Source: Serratia liquefaciens (GTDB taxonomy: Bacteria > Pseudomonadota > Gammaproteobacteria > Enterobacterales > Enterobacteriaceae). From it: a stretch of 64,000 nucleotides of DNA. Within the stretch, counting starts at the first letter, position 1, and each line of letters begins with the position of its first letter. The notes under the pieces were generated by a model. It made no database searches. It saw nothing but the letters and a program-made list of their open reading frames with translations, and was not told where the DNA came from. Positions 53,418 through 61,322 of this stretch are shown in pieces. The stretch spans positions 4,339,019-4,403,018 of the forward strand of contig NZ_CP088930.1 of the NCBI RefSeq assembly GCF_027594825.1, given 5' to 3'. The position numbers and the translations under genes are program-made.

Positions 53418-53443
53418 CCCTCCCTCATGGCTTTGAGGGAGGG
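53418..53443 (+). terminator. bglX terminator
   Basis: 10-bp stem CCCTCCCTCA/TGAGGGAGGG with a TGGCTT loop, 11 bp after the bglX stop. T-run is weak and delayed. Confidence 0.6.
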
Positions 53444-53546
53444 CTCGTCATTTTTAGCACTTCGTCCCCTGCCATGTTTTACCCTTCTGATAGCTGCGCA
53501 GGGGATCCTGTTGTTTTGATCCCGCTGATTGTTTCGCCACGGCTAT

Positions 53547-53570
53547 CGCTATATCATTTTATATATAACG
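53547..53570. promoter_or_regulatory. ModE-like operator
   Basis: 24-bp palindrome with arms CGCTATAT (53547-53554) and ATATAACG (53563-53570), the same length and arm sequence as the E. coli modA operator (CGTTATAT...ATAACG). It ends 20 bp before the ABC binding-protein start. Predicts repression by molybdate-loaded ModE. Confidence 0.7.
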
Positions 53571-53590
53571 ATAATCCACCGGAAACTCTC

Positions 53591-54631
53591 ATGTTCAAAC
53601 GCTTGTTGCTGATTTTTATTCTTTTCTCTTCCGCCGCGCAGGCGGATCGCCAGGTCACCGACCAACTCAACAGACAGGTCACATTACCCGATACCATTAC
53701 CCGTGCGGTGGTGTTGCAACACCAGACGCTGAACCTGCTGGTGCAGCTCGATGCACTGCCGCAGGTGGTGGGGGTGCTCAGCAGCTGGAAGAAACAGCTG
53801 GGGCCAAATTATCTGCGGCGGGCACCTGGGTTGGCGAAGATGCCGATGCCGGGCGATCTCACCTCGGTGAACATCGAAAGCCTGCTCAGCCTGCACCCGC
53901 AGGTGGTGTTTGTCGCTAACTATGCGCCGCCGGAAATGATTGCCCAGATTGAACGGGCCGGTATTCCGGTGGTGGCTATTTCGTTACGCCGTGAGGCGGC
54001 GGATCAGGCCGGGAAAATGAACCCGGTACTCAATGATGAAGATCAGGCCTATAACCTTGGCCTGCAGGACGGTATCCGCCTGATCGGCACGGTAATGGGG
54101 CACCAGCCGCAGGCAGAGGCGATGATCCAGGACGTTTTTCAGCAGAGAACGCTGGTGGCCGACCGGCTGCGAGACCTGCCTGCGGACCAACGGGTTCGGG
54201 TGTATATGGCCAATCCGGATTTAACCACTTATGGATCGGGCAAATACACCGGACTGATGATGCAGCATGCCGGTGCGCTAAACGTGGCGGCGAAGGATAT
54301 TCAGGGTTTTAAGCAGGTATCGATTGAAGACGTGCTGAAATGGAACCCGGCGGTGATTTTCGTACAGGAGCGTTATCCCGAGGTGGTGCAGCAAATCCTC
54401 AGTTCGCCGCAGTGGCAGGGGATTGACGCGGTAAAAAATAAACGCGTCTATCTGATGCCGGAATACGCCAAAGCCTGGGGCTACCCGATGCCGGAAGCGT
54501 TGGCGCTGGGTGAACTTTGGATGGCGAAAAAGCTGTATCCGCAGCGTTTTAGCGACGTTAATTTGCAACAGCGGGTGGATGCCTATTACCGGCAGTATTA
54601 TCGCAGCAGCTGTTGCCAGAGCGAGCAATGA
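53591..54631 (+). CDS. MolA-like molybdate/tungstate ABC binding protein (FecB fold)
   Basis: 346 residues. Signal peptide MFKRLLLIFILFSSAAQA, class III binding protein with a long central helix; DRQVTDQLNRQVTLPDTITRAVVLQHQTLNLL at the start. By fold and permease/ATPase type it belongs to the siderophore/B12 class, but with a ModE-like operator it fits the Haemophilus MolBCA molybdate/tungstate system. GGAAACTC precedes the ATG. Stop overlaps the permease ATG (ATGA). Confidence 0.8.
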   Translation: MFKRLLLIFILFSSAAQADRQVTDQLNRQVTLPDTITRAVVLQHQTLNLLVQLDALPQVVGVLSSWKKQLGPNYLRRAPGLAKMPMPGDLTSVNIESLLSLHPQVVFVANYAPPEMIAQIERAGIPVVAISLRREAADQAGKMNPVLNDEDQAYNLGLQDGIRLIGTVMGHQPQAEAMIQDVFQQRTLVADRLRDLPADQRVRVYMANPDLTTYGSGKYTGLMMQHAGALNVAAKDIQGFKQVSIEDVLKWNPAVIFVQERYPEVVQQILSSPQWQGIDAVKNKRVYLMPEYAKAWGYPMPEALALGELWMAKKLYPQRFSDVNLQQRVDAYYRQYYRSSCCQSEQ

Positions 54632-55626
54632 GGCTTGGCTGGCTGCTCCTGCTGACGTTGCTTTGCGCGCTGCTGTCGTTGGGTATTGGCCGTTACCCGG
54701 TGTCGGCAGCGCACAGTCTGATGATCCTGCTGGAGCCGCTGACCGGCCCGCAAGGCGTTATCGACGCGGTTCAACGCCAGGTGATTCTGGGCGTACGCGT
54801 ACCCAGAGTGTTATTGGCGATGGGGGCCGGAGCCTCTCTGGCTCTGTGCGGTGCCGCGCTGCAAGGTGTCTTTCGTAACCCGCTGGTGGATCCGCATATC
54901 ATCGGCGTTTCTTCCGGTGCGGCCTTTGGCGGTACGCTGGCGATTCTGCTCAGCCTGCCGATGATCGCACTGTTGCTGTCGGCTTTTGTGTTTGGCATGG
55001 CGGCGTTGCTGCTGATTTTTGCCATTACCAGCGCCATCGCCCGGCGCAATATCTTGTCGCTAGTGTTAGCCGGGGTGATCCTCAGCGGCTTTTTCTCCGC
55101 CTGCGTCAGCCTGCTGCAATATTTGGCCGATACCGAAGAGAAATTGCCGAGCATCGTGTTCTGGCTGCTGGGCAGCTTCGCCACCGCCGACGACAATAAA
55201 CTGTTGATGCTGTTCCTGCCGCTGCTGTTGGCCGGCGGGCTGTTGGTGGCATTGCGCTGGCGCATCAATCTGTTGTCGCTGGGGGATGAGGATGCCGCCG
55301 CGTTGGGCATTAACGTCGAGCGCACCCGCTGGCTGATCCTGACGTTGTGCGCCGCGATTGTCGCCGCGCAGGTGGCGGTCAGCGGCAGCATTGGCTGGGT
55401 CGGGTTGGTTATTCCGCACGTCGCCCGGCTGCTGGTCGGCCCCGATCATCGTCGTCTGTTACCGGCTTCTCTGTGTTTAGGGGCGTTGTATATGGTGTTG
55501 ATCGACGACCTTGCGCGCACGCTGAGCAGCAGTGAAATTCCATTGGGCATCCTGACGGCTTTGATTGGTGCACCGCTGTTTGCGCTGTTGTTGCGTCGCG
55601 CGCAACTGAGGGGCTGGCATGGCTGA
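54628..55626 (+). CDS. MolB-like ABC permease (FecCD/BtuC family)
   Basis: 332 residues, about ten helices. GVRVPRVLLAMGAGASLALCGAALQGVFRNPLVDPHIIGVSSGAAFGG is the BtuC-type start, INVERTRWLILTLCAAIVAAQVAVSGSIGWVGLVIPHVARLLVGPDHR the conserved cytoplasmic coupling region. Start 54628 overlaps the preceding stop; an in-frame ATG 15 bp upstream is less likely. Overlaps the ATPase by 8 bp. Confidence 0.87.
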   Translation: MRLGWLLLLTLLCALLSLGIGRYPVSAAHSLMILLEPLTGPQGVIDAVQRQVILGVRVPRVLLAMGAGASLALCGAALQGVFRNPLVDPHIIGVSSGAAFGGTLAILLSLPMIALLLSAFVFGMAALLLIFAITSAIARRNILSLVLAGVILSGFFSACVSLLQYLADTEEKLPSIVFWLLGSFATADDNKLLMLFLPLLLAGGLLVALRWRINLLSLGDEDAAALGINVERTRWLILTLCAAIVAAQVAVSGSIGWVGLVIPHVARLLVGPDHRRLLPASLCLGALYMVLIDDLARTLSSSEIPLGILTALIGAPLFALLLRRAQLRGWHG

Positions 55627-56398
55627 GACATTACTGAAGGTCGAGGATCTCAGCTTTGGTTGGCCCGGCCAAGCGCCTTTGTTTAACGCGCTGAGCCTGC
55701 AATTGTCGCGTGGCGAAGTCTTGGCGGTGCTTGGCCCCAACGGGCGCGGTAAAAGCACTTTGATGCAGTTGCTGCTCGGTACCTTGCCGCTGCAGCAGGG
55801 GGCGGTTGAATGTGTCGGTGGCATCGGTTTTGTGCCGCAGCATTTCACGGTGCCTTTTGCCTATCGGGTGCTGGATATCGTGCTGATGGGGCGAGCGCGT
55901 TACGTGGGGTTGTTCCGTTCCCCTTCGGCGCAGGATCACCGATTGGCGAAAGACGCCCTGCAGACGCTGGATATGCTGGAGTTTGCCGAACGCGAATTTG
56001 GCAGTTTGTCCGGCGGGCAGCGGCAACTGGTGCTGATTGCCCGCGCGTTGGTGATGAGCTGCGAGGTGCTGATACTGGATGAACCCACTTCGGCATTGGA
56101 TCTTCATCACCAGGATCGGGTGCTGAGTCTGATCTCGTCACTGGCGCGGGAACGGCAGATGGCGGTGATGTTTTCGACCCATCAGCCCAATCATGCCCAT
56201 GCGGTGGCCGATCGCGCGCTGTTGCTGGGGGCGGCTGGGCGGCATCAAATCGGCCCCTGCGATGCGGTGCTGACGGCCGAGCGCTTGTCGCCACTGTTTG
56301 ATTTGGCGATTGAACGGGTAGCCTTGCAGATCGAAGACCGGCAGTTTGAAACGCTAGTGCCTCTGTATCGTAGCCAAAGGGAGCGTCAGGATGGGTAA
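55619..56398 (+). CDS. MolC-like ABC ATPase
   Basis: 259 residues: Walker A LGPNGRGKSTLM, the Q-loop GFVPQHFTVPF, signature LSGGQRQLVLIARAL, Walker B VLILDEPTSALD and switch-His in FSTHQPNHA. Third gene of the predicted molybdate importer; overlaps the permease and its stop overlaps the next ATG by 8 bp. A tight, translationally coupled operon. Confidence 0.88.
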   Translation: MAETLLKVEDLSFGWPGQAPLFNALSLQLSRGEVLAVLGPNGRGKSTLMQLLLGTLPLQQGAVECVGGIGFVPQHFTVPFAYRVLDIVLMGRARYVGLFRSPSAQDHRLAKDALQTLDMLEFAEREFGSLSGGQRQLVLIARALVMSCEVLILDEPTSALDLHHQDRVLSLISSLARERQMAVMFSTHQPNHAHAVADRALLLGAAGRHQIGPCDAVLTAERLSPLFDLAIERVALQIEDRQFETLVPLYRSQRERQDG

Positions 56399-57122
56399 TA
56401 TTCAGCTGTTTGCCGCCGGTAGCCTGCGCGTGGCCTTTGGGCCCTTGTTGGCTGCGTTTCAGGTACAAACCGGCGAGGTTGTGGATGCGGTATTTGGTCC
56501 CGCAGGCCTGCTGCGCCAGCGCATCGAAGCCGGAGAACGCCCGCATGTTTTCGCGTCGGCCAATCTGCTGCACCCGCAGCGGCTGGTGGACCTGCATTTA
56601 TCGTCGCGTGTGCATGCTTTTGCCCGTAACCGGCTGTGCGCCACGGTGCGCAATATTGCCGGGTTGACCGAGCGCCCGTTGCTGGAGGTACTGCTGGATA
56701 CTCGCTGGCGGGTAGCGACCTCAACGCCGGGCGCCGACCCTTCCGGCGACTATGCGCAGCAACTGTTCGAGCGTATTGAGCTGTTGGCACCGGGGCAGGG
56801 CGTCCCCTTGCAGCAGCGGGCTTTGGCGTTGGTTGGCGGGCCCGATTCGGCCCCGCTGCCTGCGAACCGACCCGCAGCTGAGTATCTGCTCAACAGCGGG
56901 CAGGCAGATATCTTTCTCGGTTACGCCAGCTATGGCGCTGCGTTGGCAAGGTTTCCCGAGCTGGTGGTGCGGCAGTTACCGCCTTCGCTGACGATTGAGG
57001 CCGACTATGGTCTGTGTCTGTTGGATGGACGGGCACAGGCCTTGGCCGAGTTTATTCTGGCGGAACAGGGGCAGGCGATCCTGCGTAGTCAGGGGTTTTT
57101 ACCTGCCAACCTGATGAGCTAA
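56391..57122 (+). CDS. Cytosolic ModA-like molybdate-binding-domain protein
   Basis: 243 residues. GNIQLFAAGSLRVAFGPLLAAFQVQTG begins the ModA/SBP_bac_11 fold, then VFGPAGLLRQRIEAGERPHVFASAN, FARNRLCATVRN and VATSTPGADPSGDYAQQLF (oxyanion-binding Ser/Thr-rich parts); YLLNSGQADIFLGYASYGAA is the second lobe. There is no signal peptide and the start (8 bp inside the ATPase gene) leaves no room for one. A cytoplasmic sensor, buffer or chaperone for molybdate/tungstate is the inference. Confidence 0.82.
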   Translation: MGNIQLFAAGSLRVAFGPLLAAFQVQTGEVVDAVFGPAGLLRQRIEAGERPHVFASANLLHPQRLVDLHLSSRVHAFARNRLCATVRNIAGLTERPLLEVLLDTRWRVATSTPGADPSGDYAQQLFERIELLAPGQGVPLQQRALALVGGPDSAPLPANRPAAEYLLNSGQADIFLGYASYGAALARFPELVVRQLPPSLTIEADYGLCLLDGRAQALAEFILAEQGQAILRSQGFLPANLMS

Positions 57123-57124
57123 TG

Positions 57125-57136
57125 GCTTATTAAGTT
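57125..57136. repeat. AT-rich GCTTATTAAGTT site
   Basis: Single copy of the GCTTATTAAGTT element just 3' of the ModA-like gene and 18 bp from the stop of the RHH gene. Same family as the parA-upstream palindromes. Confidence 0.45.
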
Positions 57137-57153
57137 GGCAGGTTAAGAGGCTA

Positions 57154-57450
57154 TTACATCTTCTTCAGCAGTTGCAGCAGATGTTCTTCACTCTTCTCTG
57201 CCAGCCCGTCGATCGCCAGCTTGATGATATCGGAACGGGTGATGCGCACCACGCCGTTACGCGCTGCCTGCACAATGATTTCATCGATGGCGTCGACGTG
57301 ATTATCGGTCAGGCTGACTGAAATGGCTTTGTAAGTGCGTTTACGACCCTGCGGCTTGGCTTCTGGTGCGGGAGCCAGCAAAGTGTGCGAGGTGGCGCTG
57401 TTGATAAATTCGTCTTCCGACATGCGGTGGGTTGGGGTGCGCTTTTTCAC
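57154..57450 (-). CDS. Ribbon-helix-helix protein (ParG-like)
   Basis: 98 residues. N-terminal 40 residues are basic, proline-rich and likely disordered (PAPEAKPQGRKRT); the RHH fold follows: KAISVSLTDNHVDAIDEIIVQAARNGVVRITRSDIIKLAIDGL. GTG start at 57450, overlapping the ParA stop as GTGA. The arrangement ParA-ATPase then small RHH with disordered tail matches the TP228 ParFG partition pair. Probably binds the AT-rich palindromes nearby. Confidence 0.8.
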   Translation of the reverse strand: MKKRTPTHRMSEDEFINSATSHTLLAPAPEAKPQGRKRTYKAISVSLTDNHVDAIDEIIVQAARNGVVRITRSDIIKLAIDGLAEKSEEHLLQLLKKM

Positions 57451-58082
57451 AGGATCACCTCCTTCACCAGGCTTTCGATTTCCGCCTGCGCTTTTAGGTT
57501 ATTCGCTTCATGCACGGTAATCGCCTCGCCCCAGGCATCGCGGTAAATCTTGCGGTCGCACAGGCGGTTGCTGACCAGCGTCAATTCCGGGTACTCGCTC
57601 AACACCTGCGCCGCTTCGTTAGCTTCATTAATAAAGATGTTGGTCGGGCACATGTTCAGCACGATGTAACCTTTCACCTTCTCGTTATATTCCTGCGCGG
57701 TGGCGAACATTTCCGACAGATAGCCGACGGTATCCAGATCCATCTGCGACGGGCGTAGCGGAGAAAGGAACAGATCGGCGGCCAACAGGCCCGAGCGCAG
57801 TTCGGCGCTGTCGCGGCCGGCGGTGTCGACAATCACATAATCGTAATGGCGATCCAGCTCCAGCAGCGTCTCTTTGATTTTACCCGAGGCGGCAACCACC
57901 GGAATATGCGGCAGACCTTCAACATTTTGGCGATCGTTATACCAGGTCATGATTGATTTCTGATCGTCAGCATCGACGATGATGGCGGTTTTTCCCTGCT
58001 TGAGGATCAGATATCCGGCGATATTGACCGCCTTGGTCGATTTCCCTACGCCACCTTTTTGCGAGCCAATCAAAACAATCAT
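57447..58082 (-). CDS. ParA/MinD-family ATPase (ParF-like, chromosomal)
   Basis: 211 residues, the size of the small ParF-type partition ATPases. Deviant Walker A IGSQKGGVGKSTKAVNIAG with both lysines, A' motif VDADDQKSIMTWYNDR and Walker B VIVDTAGRDSAEL. GAGAGATG precedes ATG 58082. First gene of a two-gene operon with the RHH protein; the upstream region has tandem AT-rich palindromes (58096-58126). Chromosomal, with no replication gene nearby. Confidence 0.9.
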   Translation of the reverse strand: MIVLIGSQKGGVGKSTKAVNIAGYLILKQGKTAIIVDADDQKSIMTWYNDRQNVEGLPHIPVVAASGKIKETLLELDRHYDYVIVDTAGRDSAELRSGLLAADLFLSPLRPSQMDLDTVGYLSEMFATAQEYNEKVKGYIVLNMCPTNIFINEANEAAQVLSEYPELTLVSNRLCDRKIYRDAWGEAITVHEANNLKAQAEIESLVKEVIL

Positions 58083-58095
58083 GCTGCCATCTCTC

Positions 58096-58126
58096 AAGTT
58101 ATTAAGCTGTTAACTTATTAAGTTAA
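58096..58126. promoter_or_regulatory. Tandem AT-rich palindromes upstream of parA-like gene
   Basis: AAGTTATTAAGCTG (58096-58109) is followed by the perfect 17-bp palindrome TTAACTTATTAAGTTAA (58110-58126), and less perfect copies continue (CTTATTAGGTTGATAAC, to about 58160). Likely operator/centromere for the ParF/RHH pair. Confidence 0.6.
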
Positions 58127-58309
58127 TATGCTTATTAGGTTGATAACTAAACAGGTTAACTACAACAGAGCCTGAACAATATGCACCAACGGCGGCGGCT
58201 TGCCAAGCCAGTATGCGGTTAACTTTACAGCCTATTTTGCTGGTAACGGAGTCAGTGGGTAAGTAGGAATGTTCTGGGAAGGGGGGCAAGCGAAAGGATT
58301 TTTTTTATT

Positions 58310-58338
58310 TAGCAGCTTAATAAGTTATTAAGCTGCTA
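58310..58338. repeat. 29-bp perfect palindrome, parA motif
   Basis: Arms TAGCAGCTTAATAA and TTATTAAGCTGCTA around one G. T-run precedes rather than follows it on the plus strand, so it is not a terminator for either neighbour. It shares AGCTTAATAA with the sites at 58096 and 45557. Confidence 0.65.
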
Positions 58339-58358
58339 GTGGCGGTGGTGCCCGAACG

Positions 58359-58700
58359 CTACTTTTTCAACATCGATTTCAGGTTGGCGAACGGGTTATG
58401 GGTCGCGAGCCCGACGTCTTTTTGCGCGTCCTCACCGGCCACTACCGTAGAGCCATACTGATCGGCTTCGGTATATTTGGAGTGTTCGTGGTCGTGGCAA
58501 TACAGGCACAGCATTTCCCAGTTGCTGCCGTCTTCCGGGTTGTTGCTGTGGTCGTGATCGATATGGTGAACCGTCAGTTCGCGCAGATTGGAATAAACAA
58601 ACTCGCGCGAGCAACGCCCGCAGACCCAGGGGAAGATTTTCAGTGCTTTTTCGCGGTAGCCGGTCTCCAGCCTCGCGTAGTTTTTTGGAATATATGCCAT
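58359..58700 (-). CDS. yajD: HNH nuclease-family protein YajD
   Basis: 113 residues (E. coli YajD 115) with near-identical sequence: IPKNYARLETGYREKALKI, the zinc CGRCSREF pair, the HNH core LRELTVHHIDHDHSNNPEDGSNWEMLCLYCHDHEHSKY, ending NPFANLKSMLKK. Function unknown; predicted DNA-binding HNH endonuclease. Separated from the parA-like gene by the palindrome-rich gap. Confidence 0.93.
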   Translation of the reverse strand: MAYIPKNYARLETGYREKALKIFPWVCGRCSREFVYSNLRELTVHHIDHDHSNNPEDGSNWEMLCLYCHDHEHSKYTEADQYGSTVVAGEDAQKDVGLATHNPFANLKSMLKK

Positions 58701-58797
58701 GGTGTATGCTCGTCGGGTGATAACAATAATGCGTTAAATAATACCACAAAGCGCCCGGTTACAGCGTGCGGCACATCACCACCTGCTGCAGTTTCGG

Positions 58798-59691
58798 CTA
58801 TTTGAAAGCTTCCACCGCCCAGTCTATAAACACCCGCATTTTGGCGCTCAGATGGCGATTGGAGGGATACACCACATACATCTGCTCGGCCGGTGGCTGC
58901 CAGTCGGGCAGCAGGCTGACCAGTTCGCCGTTGTCCAGATGCGGCTGAGCCATAAAGCGGAAGGTTTGAATAATGCCCAACCCGGCCAGCGCCGCCGCCA
59001 GCAGGGCATTACCCTCGTTGACGCTGACGTGATAGCGGTGCTGAATATCGATCTCCTTGCCCCGATCGACAAAGTGCAGCGGCTGGATGCGATCGTTCAG
59101 CGCATGGCGGTAATGTGCCAGTGGGAAACCTAACTCCAGATCGCAAGGGTGTTGCGGCGTACCGTAGCGCGCCAGATAGGCCGGGGTGGCGCAGGTCACC
59201 CATTCAAGCTCGAACAGCCGACGGGCAATCAGGCTGGAATCGGCCAGTGGCCCGCTGCGGATCACGCAGTCGGCGCTGTCGTTAATCAGATCAATAAGAC
59301 GGTCGCCTACCCCCAGGTCGATCTGAATTTGCGGGTAACGCGCGATAAAGTCCGGCAGCGCCGGCACCAGCAATTGCCGTGCCGTCGAGCCACCGGCGTC
59401 AATGCGCAGCACGCCTTGTGGCGCACTCTGCGACTCGGTCATGCTGCCTTCCATCTGCTCAAGCTCCGCCAGCCACTTTACCGTCCGCTGGTAATAGCAT
59501 TCGCCCTCGGCAGTGACCGACACGCTGCGGGTGGTGCGCTGGAACAGTTTGGTTTGCAGATGATCTTCCAGGTTCTGGATCAGCTTGGTGACCGTGGCCT
59601 TGGGCATCCGCAGTGAATCTGCGGCGCGGGTGAAGCCGCCGGTTTCCACCACGCGGTTAAACACCCGAATAGCGAGTAAATGATGATCCAT
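58798..59691 (-). CDS. LysR-family regulator
   Basis: 297 residues. wHTH: HHLLAIRVFNRVVETGGFTRAADSLRMPKATVTKLIQNLEDHL; effector domain begins LRIDAGGSTARQLLVPALPDFIARYPQIQ. The subgroup (DhlR/CrgA-like) usually controls adjacent enzymes or transporters. The start at 59691 is the conserved MDHHLLAIRVF; upstream reading to 59823 is not supported. Downstream of the MFS gene on the same strand, with hairpins between. Confidence 0.87.
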   Translation of the reverse strand: MDHHLLAIRVFNRVVETGGFTRAADSLRMPKATVTKLIQNLEDHLQTKLFQRTTRSVSVTAEGECYYQRTVKWLAELEQMEGSMTESQSAPQGVLRIDAGGSTARQLLVPALPDFIARYPQIQIDLGVGDRLIDLINDSADCVIRSGPLADSSLIARRLFELEWVTCATPAYLARYGTPQHPCDLELGFPLAHYRHALNDRIQPLHFVDRGKEIDIQHRYHVSVNEGNALLAAALAGLGIIQTFRFMAQPHLDNGELVSLLPDWQPPAEQMYVVYPSNRHLSAKMRVFIDWAVEAFK

Positions 59692-59709
59692 AGCGCTCTC
59701 AGTGCAAAA

Positions 59710-59878
59710 CCCCGGCGGCAAGCCGGGGTGAATTTGATGACAAACACCCGAAAAGCGTGGTTTTCGGGTGTTTGGGGTAAACCTGAAGACATCATTCTTT
59801 GTTTTTATTAGTCCACAAAACATGACTTTTAAGCACAGAGGACTTTGTCAGCAGTCTGACCCCGGCGGCAAGCCGGGG
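59710..59878. repeat. Two identical GC hairpins and a 13-bp-stem hairpin
   Basis: CCCCGGC-GGCAA-GCCGGGG occurs at 59710-59728 and again at 59860-59878. Between them AAACACCCGAAAA/TTTTCGGGTGTTT (59742-59773) is a perfect 13-bp stem. They occupy the MFS-LysR gap and probably terminate MFS transcription. Confidence 0.6.
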
Positions 59879-59902
59879 TGTGTTTCTGCGGATGAATAAT
59901 GA

Positions 59903-61087
59903 TTATGACTGTTTAGCGCCAATCATGCCGGAACGCAAGGTCAGGCCGAAAACCAGCGCGGCGGACAGGGTGAGTGCACCGCCAAACAACATGGCGCTGC
60001 TGACGCCCTGCCAGTCAACCACTTCGCCACCCAACAACGCGCCGGAAGCCAGCGCAATCTGGATCACACAGACCAGCAGTGCCTGACCGGCTTCCGGTGC
60101 CTGCGGGACGGCGGCGAACATCCAGTTGGTGGCGCAAACCGGCACGGCGCCGAACGCCAACCCCCATACCATTACCATCAGCGTAGCGCCGGCGATGCCA
60201 CTGAGGAACGGCGAGACGATCAGGATGGCAGCCAACATGGCGGTGATCAGAATAAAGGTGGCGCGCAGGCTGCGTTCGGCCAGCCTTTCACCCAAAAAAG
60301 TTCCAAGCAGGCCAATGGCGCCGTAGGCCAACAGCTGCAGCGAAATCGCCGAGGGGCTGAGGACAAACACCTGTTGCAGCAGCGGCTTCAGATAGGTGTA
60401 GGCGGCAAAGTGACCGATAAACAGTAACACTATGGCAATCAGCCCGGTACGTGCCATCGGCAGACGCAGGGGTAACAGCAGGTCGCGTGCAGTGACCGGG
60501 CGAGTGGGAGGGACCGACGTCAACAGGCGCAGTTGGGCCAGCAACACACCGATCGCCAGCACCGCGCTGCCAAAGAAGGCGGCGCGCCAGCCGAACAGGT
60601 CACCAATCAATGCCCCGGCGGGAACGCCGCACACGGCGCCGACCGAAATGCCGCTCAGAATCAGCGCGGTAGCGCGACCCTGACTGGCTTCCGGCACCAG
60701 ATGACGGCCGTAGTTGGCGGCAAAGGCCCAAAAACCGCCGACGCATATGCCCAGCAACACGCGGCCCAGCAGCATCATGGGGAAGTTTACTGCCATTGCG
60801 GAGACCAGGTTGGAGACCGCCAGCAGCACGCTCAGCGCCAGCATCAGCAGGCGACGGTCGAGTCGACCGGCTGCCAGGCTCAGTGCCGGAGCGGCGATCG
60901 CCGCGATGATACCAGGCACGGTCACCATCAGGCCGGCCCTGCCGGTGCTGACGTCCAGCGACGGTGCTATATTGGTCAGCAGGCCGATCGGCAGAAACTC
61001 GGTGGTGACCATCACAAAGCAGGCGACGGTCAGCGAGAAGATCGCCAGCCAGGGTGATGGTGCAGGTTTCTCATTATTATTCAGCAT
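59903..61087 (-). CDS. MFS transporter, DHA1 family (arabinose/drug efflux-like)
   Basis: 394 residues and 12 helices: FSLTVACFVMVTTEFLPIGLLTNIAPSLDVSTG is the YdhP/NepI/SotB-type helix 1 start, GRVLLGICVGGFWAFAANYG the helix 4 segment, LSGISVGAVCGVPAGALIGDLFGWR the helix 5 antiporter motif. Probably exports sugars, nucleosides or drugs. Upstream of the LysR gene on the same strand. Confidence 0.88.
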   Translation of the reverse strand: MLNNNEKPAPSPWLAIFSLTVACFVMVTTEFLPIGLLTNIAPSLDVSTGRAGLMVTVPGIIAAIAAPALSLAAGRLDRRLLMLALSVLLAVSNLVSAMAVNFPMMLLGRVLLGICVGGFWAFAANYGRHLVPEASQGRATALILSGISVGAVCGVPAGALIGDLFGWRAAFFGSAVLAIGVLLAQLRLLTSVPPTRPVTARDLLLPLRLPMARTGLIAIVLLFIGHFAAYTYLKPLLQQVFVLSPSAISLQLLAYGAIGLLGTFLGERLAERSLRATFILITAMLAAILIVSPFLSGIAGATLMVMVWGLAFGAVPVCATNWMFAAVPQAPEAGQALLVCVIQIALASGALLGGEVVDWQGVSSAMLFGGALTLSAALVFGLTLRSGMIGAKQS

Positions 61088-61322
61088 AGTACCGCTCTTC
61101 CCAGGTGGATGCGTAAACCGCGCGGTGAGCGCGGAGTGACAGAGATCACAATTTACGCAGAGCCCTGCGGCGGATAAATCCGTTTGCGGTGGTTACACTG
61201 TTTCTGAGGGGGAATAATCGCGTGAGGCCAGCCCGGCCTGGGCCTTCGCCCGTCAATCAGGCTAAATGTTCAATTGGCATAAGCTTATGCGATGGGTGCA
61301 GCAGGCCGCACCCGCTCACGTA

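Noticed and set aside
58310..58338. Perfect palindrome read as a yajD terminator
   Set aside because: On the minus strand it is followed by an A-run, and the T-run lies on the wrong side for both strands; better explained as a protein-binding site.
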